Shown here in pieces: positions 14,201 to 28,450 of a stretch of 64,000 nt of DNA (its first letter is position 1; every line of letters starts with the position of its first letter). The stretch comes from Bugulina stolonifera (lineage: Eukaryota; Bryozoa; Gymnolaemata; Cheilostomatida; Bugulidae), in assembly GCA_935421135.1 (NCBI GenBank), contig OW285190.1:5208001-5272000 (forward strand), given 5' to 3'. A program made the position numbers and the translations under genes. The notes under the pieces are model-generated. The model was not told the origin of the DNA and ran no database searches. It worked only from the letters and a program-made list of their open reading frames with translations.

Positions 14201-15940
14201 CTAATTATTGCTATGCTATGCTATGCCTACCACTTTGCCTATCTTGGATCAAGGGAAACGCATTGATTTTTCTTACAAAGAACATGTAATTCTATTATAT
14301 GAATGTATACAGACATGTTTAGTGTGTTTATGTTTAGGTATTAGATATACTAGTCTGTTAGGGCCTCTATTTGTACAAACAAAAAACTATAACACTTGTG
14401 ATAAGTGTTTATGATCATATTGATTTTTGAATTAAGGGCTGTAGTGTTACCCAACCTTAACGAGTAGAAATAGATATGATTGCTGCTGTAGAAATGTAGG
14501 CTATGTGAAACTATGCCATTATTCTCAGTGTATTATCTAGGCTGTATTAAGCTGCGTTTGTAATAGGAGACGGGAACATCTCCTTCTTCGAGAAGGGCTA
14601 TGTTATACATAGTTTCATAACAAATAGCTTATCTTCCCATAGCAGGGCCCTCTGCTACCCATCAGGCAGCCTACTGTAACAACCTCTGACAATGACCTCA
14701 ATGTCAAATGAAGTTGACAGGAACAAAAGTCCCTCATGAATAATTACAACTAATTTTAGAAGTGCATATGAAGGATTAGAAATGTAGCTGCTCTGTGAGG
14801 ATCTAGCACTATGTAATGCTTGAGACAGTAGTAATACTCTTGCTCTTCCTTTTTGCCATCTATTTACCAATGTATAAATTCCAAAGATTTTTGCAACAAA
14901 CAATGCACTTAGATTTAAGAATTTATTAGGAACTACTGAAATGATATCAAACAAAAATAAAATTTCACTATGATGAACCACCCTGGTTAAACTTTTAATT
15001 TTCATTTAAATAAAATACCGATCGCAGATTTTGGTTTGAATACCACTGTAAGACACGTGCACACTACTAGAACTACCAAAACATACTAACATCTGAGTCG
15101 TGTGATATTTACTATAAATTGTCAATATAAGTAAATGAGAATGCAAAATCTCTTAGTTGGCACGGAGGAGAACTGTCTGTACTAAACATGGTATGTTATA
15201 TAAGGAATGAACAACATCATTTATTAAATAACAACTTAGACAAGTAAGAATTTTTAACTCTAATGATACAACGGCTGCCATCTGCTGACAGGGGAGGTGG
15301 AAGAGCAGTGTAAATGTAATTGTTTATATAACTTTGTGTAGCTAATTCGATTACTTGTACATGTAAATAACGTATGCAGTTACTACCAGTAAAGGGTGAG
15401 GGTTCTCTAGTACACAAGCTGTCTGCTAGGCTCATATAATTAGGTAATAAATTCAGCTTATGTGTTTTGCTAAGGATAATAGGCAGGCATTTTGCTGTCT
15501 TCATCACAATTTTCATTTGATTATCATGGGAGAAAAATGGCTGTCAGTCAATAAACTAGCACTTGAAGCAGCAAAATTAAAAGATAATTTATAGTTTATT
15601 ATAAAGCCCCAAGAGACCAGATATCCATTGACCGATTACTTCACCATCTAAAAGTATACCGTAAATATGTCTCCCAACAAAGCTTACAATATTATAAACA
15701 TGGAAGCGATTGTCCGGTCATACATTCCATGCATGATACTGCACAACGGGGGCTCATGGTACACCCCATACACAGAACAAATCAGGGGGAGATTAATCCA
15801 TCAAACAACAATAATAGCGGTCACTGAATTCAAACTAGTAGGTAGGGCTATAAAGTGGTCCAGCATATAGTACAAATATATTATGGACTTGCACTATATT
15901 ACATTATACACTATATTTTAATAATAGTAGGCCTATATAC
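11260..15940. other. no gene recognised
   Basis: AT-rich sequence. The longest frame is 116 codons on the minus strand (15005-14655), with no motif, splice context or codon pattern to support it. Only a small 23-bp tandem repeat at 12703-12759 stands out. Confidence 0.4.
12703..12759. repeat. 23-bp tandem repeat, 2.4 copies
   Basis: Two copies of a unit beginning GCAGCCAAGT and a partial third. Confidence 0.7.
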
Positions 15941-15943
15941 TGT

Positions 15944-16200
15944 GTGAGATGCAAAGGCTTGGGTACACAAGAGGCCGGAAACTTCGGCGATACTACTTCA
16001 TTGTTCGTTGGCACGGATCTATTCGACAATACAGAGTACCAGTCCACCAGGACCTGGAGTAATATCCAGTCAATCTTATTTCTAATAAATTATATAATTG
16101 GAGTCGTTGTAGCCTATCTAATACTAGCCAATCACAGCAGCACTCTGTGACGCCAGAGACTAAAAAGACCAATTAGTCGGTCTTTGCACAGCCAAACAAA
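15944..16200 (-). repeat. dispersed repeat family R1, copy 1
   Basis: Read on the minus strand, this segment aligns over about 230 bp with 37960-38240 (+). Shared blocks in order include TCACAGAGTGCTG, TGTGATTGG, TATTAGAAAT, GACTGGATATTA, TGG(A/G)CTGGTACT and CATGCCAACGA or GTGCCAACGA. The short open frame on the + strand is therefore repeat sequence, not a gene. No terminal repeats or RT-like sequence seen; the class is unknown. Confidence 0.65.
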
Positions 16201-17260
16201 CACTGCGCCGATTAGCTCTAAAACGAGTCTACGAAAGCCGAAAAAGAACAACCTGCCTCTCGTGTATTCGAGATTTTAGTCTACTGCTGTAGAAATTCCA
16301 TACAATTCAATATAGGCCTACATATAAGAGTAGGCATGATAAATCTAAGTGGAGGGAGTACGGTGAAATAAATGTACAGTATATAAATATAGCTACTGAA
16401 GATGTGCAGCAATTATAACCCTTTATATGATCAAATACCAGCATAATTATAGCCAGGGAAGATGAGAGAAAGGGGAGACATCATTGAGTTGTAGCCTAAA
16501 CTCTAAGTTGATTATTTGTTACTAACATCAGCCCCTGTGTACACAAAGCAATTGTTTAATGTTTACAGAGTATAGATAAACAGTGAGATATTTCAAACAG
16601 TGGAAATAAAACATAGCCTAGTAATCTACAAACAACTAGCTTGCTGTTACACAGGACAATAACTGACCACCCGGGATTTGCTATGCAATGATTTTTGGAA
16701 ACTTCATCTATGAAACTAGAAGTATTAGCATTAGTTTTGTATAAACATTGGTACTTAGCAGAGTTAACTGAAAAACTCATATGAAAAGTGACTATTTGCC
16801 GAGATGTATGTTAGGTAAATATTGGTCGAGAGATAGTACACAAATCTAAGAGTATTGTATGTCATCACTTTATGCTACACGGCCGTTCTTAAGAACATTG
16901 GGAACCATTTATAGACCTACTCTGATACACCTACAAATATTAATTATGTTGATCAGTATAAAGATATGCACAAGGCAATATATATGGTTAAGTCGATGCC
17001 CATGAATTATTTAAATTCTTAATTTACTAACATTATATTATAAGATAATCATCAAAGGAGGTATGATAGATTAATCTGTAGTTTGTATTGCTGAAACATC
17101 TACAGTAAGGTTACGCCTATAAAACACCAACTGGATATTTCTTGCATTTAGGCCTACAGAAATGAATCAGAGAAACTATTCCACTACCTTATTACAAGTT
17201 CTTAAATTGAAAAGCTCTGCTACTTTAAGCAGTCACGTCTACTCTAAATGTCTACTCAGT

Positions 17261-17368
17261 ATTACTCTAACTCTTACTCTAACTCTTACTCTAACTCTTA
17301 CTCTAACTCTTACTCTAACTCTTACTCTAACTCTTACTCTAACTCTTACTCCAACTCTTACTCTATAC
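17261..17368. repeat. 12-bp satellite (ACTCTAACTCTT)n
   Basis: Nine near-perfect copies of a 12-bp unit, itself two 6-bp half-units (ACTCTA/ACTCTT). It is open in two frames (Leu-Thr or Tyr-Ser-Asn repeats), but this follows from the periodicity and is not evidence of coding. Confidence 0.9.
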
Positions 17369-17574
17369 TCATAATTAATTTAATCACTCTAAAACTCACT
17401 ACACTTAAACTCCAACTATGTAAATGTACGCTCTCTAAAATAGGTCACTCTCAGTGGGTTATTTACTAAACACACTGTAGTATAAACTCGATAATATAAA
17501 CATATACATGTACTCACCATCTACTCTAGACAAAGCTAATACGCCTACTAACTATGCGACATGTATTACTATGC

Positions 17575-17700
17575 ACCTATACATACGTGTACATGTACAT
17601 ACATACAAACTATACATACATATAAACTATACATACATGCACATATAAACCGTACATACAAACTGTATATAAGCCTACATACAAACTATACAGACGAACA
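17575..17700. repeat. ACATACAAACTATA-type low-complexity repeat
   Basis: Degenerate tandem array of TACATACAAACTATA-like motifs, AT-rich and without coding meaning. Confidence 0.6.
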
Positions 17701-17859
17701 GATTATTAATACATACTATACTAGCAATTCCTATGTGAAGATCTACTCCACACGTCTTATAAAATGCTCTAATATATTACAACTAACAGAGAGAGTTACT
17801 TATGTCGACTTCCTACAGACAGTTCCTTGCTATTCTATTCATGGCCATACAAGGTGAAG

Positions 17860-20800
17860 AAAGCAAAGTAAGGTACAAAAGTTAATCAGTTATTTTGATA
17901 TTGCATCACATAACTCAGACTACATCCTGGTGGCTCAGTATAATATTTATGTCAAACAAGGACTCCATATACCCAACAAATAAACAAGTCTTGGGTGTAC
18001 TACTACTGCATAGACACCAAAATATATTACCAATTGCCTCTCTAAGGTTTCCATGGTGCAAGCCACTCCAACAAGTAGTAGTTATATATTAGGATTTGTC
18101 TCCTCTCGCATATGAATTATACACCTAATCAAGATATGCTTGCACATACATGTACAATAGCTATATAATGCAAGCAGTAGACTGTAGATGTATTTCATAC
18201 AGAATTTAAATAAAAATGCATTGCATTATTCATTTCTAATTAAAAAGCTATTCTGCATTGATTACCAGAGAATCTGAGAATATCAATGTATTTTACTTCT
18301 CTATTATTGTCAGCCTTCAGTGCCATCAAATCAAGAATGAGCGGAGGTTGTAACCTACAGCTCAAGTTATCTCTATTAAACTACTGAAAGTGAGATCACG
18401 TAACCTATAATGACATCGTTATGATTACACTGGGGACTAGTATTAGTATGAATGATGTGCTTTACTTCTCTATAATCCAGAGAGCCCGAATATAGCAGTA
18501 GAAAATGACAAGTGGACTCATGTGAAAGTAATTATACTCCAGTGTACAGATGATGTTTTAGATTTAAAATAATAGGCCCAGCATTTCACAATAATTATGT
18601 CTTATTACACAATGCCCCTGACATATTGTATGTTATACTGCACCACTGCCTGCTGTGAAAAATTACTAAAACCAGGATTGTTTGTTACAAGTTTGCCTCT
18701 AGGTTTTGGGGCCTAAATGTCAGTTATGCAGAAGTCTTCGCGAGTAGTTCATCGGAATTCTATCAGTAAATGAAGTAACCTTCTCCCGACAAAGTATGAT
18801 AATTACAATGTAGTAAGCAGCAGACCCGTCAAGTCTCCTCAATTTTGCAAGAAAGACTCCCACATCTTCAACCCCTGTTTTCAGACCCCCTAAACTGGAT
18901 ACCTTTATCCAAATGCTAACAGGATCTCCACCTTTTTTTACCGGAGGAACTGCACAAGCATGGCAAACACGTTCGCAGGTCAGACACTGTTCAATAAACA
19001 GGCAGACAATTATTTTACAATTCAGATGATCTTGGTGTGTAGTTGTGTTAATAGATGCAGCATTGTGAAGTCTAAGCCAGTAGCTAGCAGCTGATCGCTG
19101 CTATGGCATGACATGTATTAGCTAAGCTGCTTGTATATTGGATGTAAGATAAAAGGGTTCTTGTTTACTAGGCTGAGAAACAAGCAATCACTTTGAATAG
19201 TCTGTCCATACTTTGCATTCATTGTTTCAGCATGAGGGCACTTGATTAGCCTGCTTTCACCTCAACACTCCGGCAGCAAACAGGCTAATCAATACACAGC
19301 CATTATTAGCAACATTGTTTTTATTTTGTAACACCACAATTTGCCTTTATTGTTTTGTTTTTGCGATCAGTATACATATACAAGGATTACGATATGAATG
19401 GATCGAATGTATTTGTGCTTAGTGACCATTCTGCAACAGATTGTGCACTGACATTTTCCCCTGAGCCCAAAGTCGCCTACACACTGTAAACCAAATTTAA
19501 ACTGTAGAATATCAAAAACAATCAAAATTGTTGGCTACATGGTTGCAGATTTTCCCCATTAATTTAAATTGTGTTACTAATTGCATATCGGGGCAACAAG
19601 TAAAAATTCAAAGTACCCATAAACAGATTTGCAGAAGAGACCGATTAACATTGATGGCATGTAGGTTACACCACCTGAAAACTAACCTAAAGACAGAAGT
19701 ACATTAGAGTAGACATCAAACATCATGCAAAATGTTTATTTTCAAAAACCAAGAGAGACAACTCTGATTTCAATAATGATCCAGATGTCTATAGAGTGCT
19801 GGGTGGTGTTGATTTGCACTACTTGAATTCGACTTTTAGTGTATTTTAAAACAAAATGAATGATATTGAAGTGAACTTTGAAAATACCAAATCGAATCGC
19901 TAATTTCATGCTCATTTCTGGGAGTTATCACACTCCGCTTTTTACTATAATGGTGACTATGTGTCTTTTGTTTAATATATTGTAACTATTTAATACAACT
20001 TATTTATAATAATTATATAGGTATAAGAACGACACATTGAGTAAAACTACAACAACCCATCACTGGATGGCAGGGATGGTTGCAGCAAAGTATGAATGGC
20101 AAGTATGCATCAAATCATAGGCTATAGGTTGAATGAGGAACAAAATGCAACATCAGCTATTACTGGGCTCAAGAGATAAAACTGAATATAATTGTACCAC
20201 TGCATTCAGTTTCAATTTTCATTTAGAAATTGTGTAGTTTTTGAACCGAGAGAAAACGGAAACTAAAAATCGAGTGATACCGAAATAACGTGTAGCGTTA
20301 TGTCTATAGCCAACAAGCTATGAAAGGTAATTAACCATCTCTATTGGTAAAAATATGAAATTTTCTCCCCTTATATATTTAAGGAAACTATCTGTGAGCC
20401 AATATTATACATCTGAATTAAAATTACGCAACATTAAATTCTTTCTCTAACCAATTCACTATGTATCAGCAACAGTTTTATTTACTGTAGAAATTAAAAT
20501 TTTACACGCCATGTATGAATACAAATTTTTCCATACGAATACAAATTTATTCTACTTCGGGATGTTCTTCATTGCAGTAGCAGCAAGGCATGACTGTCAA
20601 AATAAGATTGCATAGCCAAAAGGCTAAATATTATCTTCCCTGGATGTGTACTGCTACTGTTTCAAGAAATAGTTGAAACTCCGCAGCCTGCATACAACAA
20701 GGAAATAGCTATTGTGAGGCAACTGTCTATTAAATTGACTGGGATGTAACTTAAACAAGGGCCACTGACTTCCTCGTCTATTTGTATTGTCAAGTACCAA

Positions 20801-23560
20801 GAGCAGCAGCCAGGTCAGAAACTAATAGGCCTACTTACATTGAATAAAATACTAGCAGCTCCAAAGAAACTATATAGTTACAATGGTTAATACCTACAAA
20901 TGGTTACAGAAGGGTCGCAAACCACAAATGGCAAGACATCAAGTGCAGAAAATTGTTGCTTGAAAAGAATGGTTTTAAATCATTCCCATCCTTGGGTGAG
21001 CAGAAAGAACTAATAACATGGTTTGCCAACACACACCACAGAATGACTATTTGTTAATTACGATCAGTTTTATCCAAAGTGGTGATTATGAATACATCCG
21101 AATCCTTTTTGGGGACACAGAGATATGGCAGTAGAATTAGTGCAGTCAGTGAACAGCTAAAGGTTTAATTATTAAATAATTGACTTCCATCTCTTATTCT
21201 CTAATGTATATGGAAATCTTTAACTCAAATTTAGGCGCACGAAAACAACTGAAGCTTCAAGAAAAGGACATAGGGATGGGGTTATTGATCCAATGTTTGG
21301 ATTAAATGTATTCCTGACATGCAAGCCTCTAAAAATAAGTAAAAGTTTACGGTTGCTGCTGTTGTACACCATTGACATTCTCCTCATTGGCATTCACTCT
21401 AATATTTTCCAACTCATAAGTCGTTCACATGCACATGTACAATGTATATGCGAGTTTATCAAATGGTGGTGGATGTCCCAGACTATGAAACAAGCGTTGC
21501 AACTAGAGACCTTGCAATTGTAAATAGCAAAATTTATGAAATTCAATGGTCACAGCAAAACTAATAAGATTCTATGTTCTGTTTTACCAGACATTTTGCA
21601 AGACTTGGAAGCTAAAGGTACCAAATCAGATTACATTTCATATCAGATGAGAATGCAAAACGAAAAGCATCTTTAATCCCTACACGTATTGTGAGCTACA
21701 GTTATCCAGTCCTGTGCAACTGATCTGACCGAATTGGCATCGGCAAAACAAAGAAACAAATCTCTGCTGCTATCTTTGCGTATGAGCATACAAATGGTTC
21801 ACAGTGGTATATTTAGCAACTGATTTAGGGTTTAAGTCATTGGAGTGGATGGTTTCAAAACAGTATATTGTCAAGAGATCGGTAAACAGGTGAGACGTAT
21901 CATAAATTAAAACCCAAACTCTATATCACTCAGCGCGCTCTGAGGGACTGAATTAAATTTCAACGTGGGCTAACAAAATAATATGAGCTGCAATTATTTT
22001 TTTCAGTAGTGTGCTACTGCTACTACAACCACATCTTAAACATCATATGCGCTATGGTTTTCGCTGATTCAAAAGCACAGTTGCTGTCTAGTTTATCCTG
22101 GACTCAGCTTATGGTTCGTTGTGGAGCCAATTTTTTTTGCACTGCAAACATATTTATATTTCAATGGAAGTACGTTATTTGAATTGGGAGCATGCTACCA
22201 ATTTTAGACAAGTTCATATATTTCACCTTGATTTTCAGAATTCAACTGCAACATATTGTCCCTAAAAATAGCAGCCGATCACATCGAAGCAAATAATATG
22301 TTAAAACTCTTTTAACATGCAGAGTCTCCCGGTGATCAAAGAAATTCAGGCCAAGAGACACCTGTTAGAGATGCATGTTCTAAACAATAGTTTCCTAAGT
22401 AGTGCCTTAGCTGAATATGCTTGCATTGCGAATTTTGAAAACTTGATAGATTTTTTCCTTGCAACTTTGTGCTATTAGCCTTACGAAAGAAATAACAGTT
22501 TTGAACCGTCAGTCTTTATCCAACCGTTATATAGAATTAATTTAGGATTGGTAGTTTTGGAAATTTTATTTGGCTTGAACTACCTACATATTATATTCAT
22601 ATTAAGTGTAACCAATAAAAATTTTCATTAGAGTATCATTTTTTATTATGACTAGAAAATAAATCCATGGTATATCAATTAATAAAAATCATCACTAACC
22701 GTGCAATTAGTAATTATTAATATAATATAATTGACAATCACAATCATTAACGACAGTCAACATTGAATGTATCTTTATCTCAGGCCAGACCCAAATAAAT
22801 ACTCTTTAAGATAAGAGCATGTACAGCACTCAGCAGTTTGAATGGGGTAAGTTCAACTCAACTGACCACTCAACAGTCCAAACCATCATTACCATCATTA
22901 CCATCATGACATGATTCGATTGAACATGAGATGATTACAATTATCATAACCATTGCGACTATTATGAGTGAGTGCATTACCACCATAACGTTGTAGTACA
23001 TAGTCTTAGATAGTCATAGCCACACTCTAGTAGTAGTATTAAATTATAAGTATTGTAATTGTTATTGAATTGTTTTGTATTGTTCTGTTGTATAAAATTA
23101 TAATAAATAAAAAAATAAACACTTCATTGCGATTACCAAAAAATTAAAAATGTGCAAAAAATCCATACTGTTATTTTTTGTCTATGGTATTTTTATGGGC
23201 TAAAACACTACCTGCTAGACGATGCATTTGTTTTTTATTTTAACACAAAAATAAAATGTTGGCACAGTTCACAGGAGGTACACATCGCATGAGTCGGAGT
23301 TGGACTCATCACACACTGACAAATACAAAATATAAACAAAATCCGCAGTGCAAATGTATCCTCGTGTCATTTATATTGCCTATTATCCTGGTATTAGAGG
23401 TAAGAACTTTAGATTAATTTAAAATATTAAATTTTCTAGCCCTACTTATTGAGCTATTGTACTATAAAGAAGCTTTTTAAGGGCGTTACGGAATATTCTC
23501 ATCGCGGACAACTTTTAAATTCCGAAAATGCTGTTTAGTGTTTATATCAAAACATTGTCA
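17860..23560. other. no gene recognised
   Basis: AT-rich sequence with no supported coding region. One detail: at 22842 an ATG-GG runs into a perfect donor (GTAAGT at 22847). It could be a first exon encoding Met-Gly, but no partner exon is proven. Confidence 0.35.
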
Positions 23561-23567
23561 CGTGGGG

Positions 23568-23625
23568 ATGGATCAAGACATCCCAGTAGTGTTGTTTGCA
23601 ATTAAATGTCCTTTTTTGTGTATTG
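23568..23625 (+). CDS. candidate short first exon, hydrophobic peptide
   Basis: An ATG at 23568 opens 19 codons plus one base (phase 1) before a good donor (ATTG|GTAAGA, GT at 23626). The peptide begins MDQDIPVVLFAIKCPF and is hydrophobic enough to be a signal peptide or part of a membrane helix. No next exon was found. The length is short enough for a chance match. Confidence 0.2.
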
Positions 23626-24223
23626 GTAAGAAGCTCTCCCTACTTTTGCATTCAACAAAAATAACATTCTACAGCTCTTTGAGAAGACTGGTCGCTATGA
23701 CCATTATAATCTCCATAATACTATTTTCCCACGTGTTCATATTTTTACTACAAAACCTTATGAATGAACACATGACGCGGAGTTGTGCTCTGTTTACCAA
23801 CACTCACGACGTTAGAGTTCCCTGGCCAATGAATAAGTAATAGTGAGCCATGGTAGCACCCAATTGGCTGAGCTGGGCTGACTATCAACAAACAAGCTCC
23901 TCATTGACCACCTATGCAATATGAAGTTACAACTAGCTCGGTTATCTCTTGAACTGCATAGCAGACCTCATTCAAAGTCTCGTCGCTCCTGGAAAGTCCA
24001 TGCGATATGCACGTGTACAAGTCAGATTATTTTCATTTACATTGATTGATGTTTTCTGAAAGTTTGGTTTACAGATATGAGATAACATTTGTTAAAAGTA
24101 ACTTGTTGGCCACGCATATAAATATATATTATATACAATTTATAGGAGAGAATAAATAAATAAATGGAAAAATTTATAAATCTAACTTATTATGATTACG
24201 CTATTTTAATTTGGTATGTTAAA

Positions 24224-24312
24224 TTTTGAAAATTTCTATAAAAATTGAAATAAATCAATGAATAAATAAAGAATTTTTTTATTTATTCATTTATTTATAG
24301 AAATTTTCAAAA
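24224..24312. repeat. AT-rich hairpin
   Basis: Inverted repeat: TTTTGAAAATTTCTATA on the left is matched by TATAGAAATTTTCAAAA on the right. An inner pair of AATGAATAAATAAA and TTTATTTATTCATT flanks a short centre. Arms are about 35-47 nt. It may be a small foldback element. Confidence 0.8.
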
Positions 24313-24604
24313 GAGAAAACTGTGTACAGGGAACAGTACCTGTTTAAAAGTAACTTGTTGACCTCTGACACAAAAAAAAACTTAGAAAAAGAAAATTATT
24401 TTATTAAAACAGAGAGAATTATCTATGTACTCTACTGTTCATTGCTAGTAGTATAAGTATTAGTATAAACAAAACTATAAATAGTTATAGTTATATTTAT
24501 CTAGAAATGTGGCGAGCAGCATTTGAGAATAGAGGTATGTAAATATTAAGGTCCAAAGCTGAATATAAATAGCCTATGTGCTTTAATGGAGAAGAGCAAG
24601 GAAG

Positions 24605-25175
24605 GGTGAAACTAGTTGTGGTTCATACCAACCAAAGGGATAAGAGTTCAAGTATTTGGGGAGCACGGTAGTGGTGGATGGTAGCTCTGACAGTAAAATC
24701 AACAAGAGAGTTCAGGCGAATAGAAGAACTGGAAAAGAATGACTGGAATAGGCTATTGTGTAAAAAAACGTACCGTTGAAGGTAAAAGAAGGAATACTCA
24801 GCACAGTTGTTCAACCAGTTATGTTGTATAGAATGGAAACAGTGCCAATACCAAAAAGGCAAGAGAATGAGAATGAAGATCAGTAGGTTACAGCTTTTTG
24901 GAAAAAATCAAAAATGAATATATAGGGAAGAGGTCAGGTATTAAGACTAAGAGTATGACAGAAAAGTGTAGGCAGGTAAGATTAAGATAAGTTCAGACAC
25001 GTAGAAAGGAGGGAAGTTGAACCAGAAGAGCAATGAGCATGAGTGTGCCAGGAAAAAGAAACAGAGGAAGACCAAAGCGAAGGCTGAGTAATAATATACA
25101 TGAGGACATGAAAGCAGTGGGTGACAGTCGAGAAGACACAGGATAGAGTGAAGTGGAAGGCATACAATTAGTGGT
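24605..25175 (+). pseudogene. decayed LINE 3' end (non-LTR retrotransposon)
   Basis: Fragments in several + strand frames give the conserved C-terminal tail of many animal non-LTR retrotransposon polyproteins: VERREVEP, GKRNRGRPKRRLSNNIHEDM and, after a frame change, DRVKWKAYN. Upstream pieces resemble the post-RT region. Stop codons and frame changes break it throughout, so it is an old fossil. The RT core is missing (5'-truncated). The clade cannot be fixed; this tail occurs in RTE-like and several other clades. Confidence 0.7.
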
Positions 25176-25730
25176 AACCCACAAGCCTTCACATGTAGCC
25201 AGTAGTAAATACACGTTTGTGAGCCCGCGCCGCTACACTATTGGGACCTAAATGTAGGCAAACAGTGTTGACCAACTTAGTCTGCTATCTGGTCTGAAGA
25301 GGGACAAAATATTTTGTGTCTGGATTAGTCTATGTACCACTACATCATTGCATAGGGCATATAGATAGTGCTTTCTTCCTTTTTATTTTAAATTTCAGGT
25401 TGCGGTGTCCCATAACAATACTAGTAGTTTTGAAAAATTGGTTGCTTCTTTATATCTTTTTATTTATTATCAAACACCCGCCTCAAAATTTCTAGTATGT
25501 ATGTACATGTATTTAATATTTCTTAACCCAGCCAACATGCTGAGGACATCCAGGGGTGGATCTTTAGAAAACGTATGGTTCCCCATGCCCTTAAGCTGAT
25601 GAGTGTGTTAAATATGAGTAGCAGACTGCTAGATTCTGTTAGTTATGAGATTGTGCTTTTTAATTACTCTTGGATCAATTCATTAATGGTATGAAGTTGT
25701 ACATGCCTACCACAAGGTGGCCAGCACAGA

Positions 25731-28450
25731 TTTTTTTTTTTTTTTTTTTATTATTGAGTTTATTGCTTATGAATAACAACAATAAGTTATAGTAAAAGCA
25801 TAGCAAGTATAAAATTACACAAAAGGGAAGCCAGATAGTCCGAGACTAGAGTCGAGGCAATCCCTGCTCAAGTGTACCGGTGCCGAGGGGAAGCACCCAC
25901 CACGCCCCCAGACACCCCACAGTGCTCACACCCCCGCCCCCCAGAGACGAGACGCCAAAGCCGCCGCAAAAGCCCTGGAAGGGAGGTCAAGGGTGTCCAA
26001 GGCATAGCTAGAAACAAGCTCAATACCGGCATAGTACACAGATCTCCTCCCCCTGTTAGTTTTAGTTTTTGGCAGTTTCAAAAGTTTACTTTTATTTCTA
26101 GTATTAAAGTTATGGGTTATTACTAGAGAATTTAAAAGCTTTTCATCTGTCTTAAAGATATTGTAAGTGAAAATTATAAGACGGTATTTGAATAGCATCT
26201 TTATCGGCATTATTTTGGATTCAAGAAACTTGGTTGACACCGATGAAAAAGGTTTTTGTTTAAAGATCACCCTCAAAGCTTTTTTTTGACACACCAGGAT
26301 TTGAGAAATTGTCCCCTCACAGGCATGTCCCCAAAACTCCAAACCATATAAAAGGTGGGGATATATAAAAGTGTAGTAAATGTTTATCAGGGTTTTCTGA
26401 TCAAGGTATTTTGATAAATGTCTAAGCATCATGACCAAGAAATTGACTTTATGGGCAACAGTCTCAATATGAGAGCGAAAGGTTAAATGTTCATCCAATT
26501 GGATTCCTAAGAATTTGCACTGATTAGAAGTTGCTATATTTTGAAGTTTGAAGGTTTCGTAGTGAACTTTTTTCTGATGATTCTTAAAAATTATCTGGTA
26601 GGTCTTATCAAAATTAATAAGTAATTTATTTGCAATACACCAATCTTCAATTTTGCGCAGTTCAGATTCTGTGATGTTTTTATTAGAACTGATCAGATTG
26701 GTGTCATCTGCAAAGAGTACATATTGGAAATTATCGGAGGCACCTAGTAGATCATTTATATAAATTAAAAACAATAAAGGACCTAGGACGGAACCTTGTG
26801 GTACCCCAGTTGTTATTTTTCTCAGCTCTGAGCTAGAATCGCCGATTTTGACAAATTGATATCTGTTAGTGAGATAAGATTGTATTAGTTTAATGGCTGA
26901 GAATGAAAAGTTATAAAATTTCAGTTTTTCAATAAGAATTTCGTGGTTAATAGTATCAAAAGCTTTACTAAAATCTAAAAATATGGTTTGTGATACATGG
27001 CTATTATCTAGTTTATTGTAAATGGTCTCTAAAAGGCAATTTATGGCTTGTGTTGTGTTTCTTCTCGGTCTAAAGCCATACTGGGAATCTGTTAAAAGTT
27101 CATTGTTTTCAAGATGCGTTAAAATTTGTTTAGCTATAATTTTTTCAACTATTTTGGACACAATACTCAAGACAGAAATTGGGCGGTAATTTGATGGGTC
27201 TGTTGTTAGACCTTTCTTAAAAATCGGAGTAATTTTTGCAACTTTGAGGCAATCTGGAAATGTGAGGGTCTCAAGGATCAAGTTTACAAGATTAGTTAAA
27301 ACTGGGGTCAAAATTAGCTTATTTTCTTTTAAAATTTGAGACGAGATTTTGTCATACCCTGCAGACTTTTTAATCTTCAACTTTTCTATGATACTGAGTA
27401 CATCTCCAGATTCGATAGCATGGAAATTGAAAAAGGCCTCAGCATTGTGTAACTTTGGAAAATATTGTTTAAAATCACTTCTACCATTTTCAAGATGGTC
27501 AGTCAGTTTTTGACCGACTTCAGTAAAAAACTGGTTAAAAATATTACAGATATCTAAAGGATCTGAGATGTCTTGACTGTTCACTTTTAAAATCACTGGC
27601 AATGAACTTTGTTGCTGCTTATTCAGTAGCCCATTGATGAATTTCCATTTGTTGATCTGGTTTTCCTTGCAAAGGTTATAACGATATGTAAAGTAATCTC
27701 GTTTTGCTTTATTTATTTCAAAAGTCACTAGGTTACGAAATTTGTTGTAATCCTGTTTTAATTTTACATCAAATGGGGCTCTTTTACTGTCCCGGTGCAA
27801 CTTTGTGCGTTTGGTGACCATTTTTCGTAAACGGTTTGTCATCCAGGGTTGTTTGAAACTCCGTTTACAGCCCTTTGAGCTGCTAATTGTGGTGCACTGG
27901 GTAATTATATCATTTAGTGTTTGAAGAAATAATTTTGTTGAAACCGAAGCATCTGTTGTTAGAATTGCATCCCAGTGTTCAGCTTCCACAAGCCCTTGAG
28001 CTTTTGTATAGTCAATAATCTCATAGCTTTTAGCTTCCAACTGAGAGGGTAAAATTTGGGACAATTTGATTGACAAAATGCATGCCTGGTGATCAGCCAG
28101 CATGTAATCAACAGTACAAGTTTTTGCCCTACGATTTAAATTATTTAAAATAATATGGTCAATAATACTGTTTTTCTGATCCCCATACCTGGTGGGACTT
28201 AAAATAGTGTTCAAAAACCCAAAGCTGTTTAGAAGAGTCAAGTAACCTTTAGTTGCTTTGTCGCCAAATGAGTTGTTGTAGGGGTTGAGATCGATGTTCA
28301 AGTCACCAGTAATGATTGCTCCAGCCGAAAGGGCACCCATGACCCCCGCAAGGCCCCCAAGGAAGCCCGGCAACTCACCCGAGGGAGCCCGATAGATGCA
28401 CAACACAGTAAAGAGCCCAGAGCCGCGATGCATGACATCCGATTCATGGT
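25731..28450 (-). mobile_element. 5'-truncated LINE with poly(A) tail
   Basis: The insert reads on the minus strand. Its 3' end is marked by a run of 19 T on the + strand (25731-25749), which is the poly(A) tail, preceded by AATAAA-like sequence. Sequence at the 5' end begins within the endonuclease domain, so the N-terminal half of the endonuclease and any ORF1 are absent, as expected for incomplete target-primed reverse transcription. The exact 5' boundary (about 28440) and the target duplication could not be identified. The unbroken RT frame argues for a fairly recent insertion. Confidence 0.85.

Noticed and set aside
14655..15005. 116-codon minus-strand frame
   Set aside because: It is the longest frame in the first 24 kb but has no motif, no splice or start context, and ordinary AT-rich composition.
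17162..17469. 70-73-codon frames of Leu-Thr or Tyr-Ser-Asn repeats
   Set aside because: They come from the 12-bp satellite; no coding evidence outside it.
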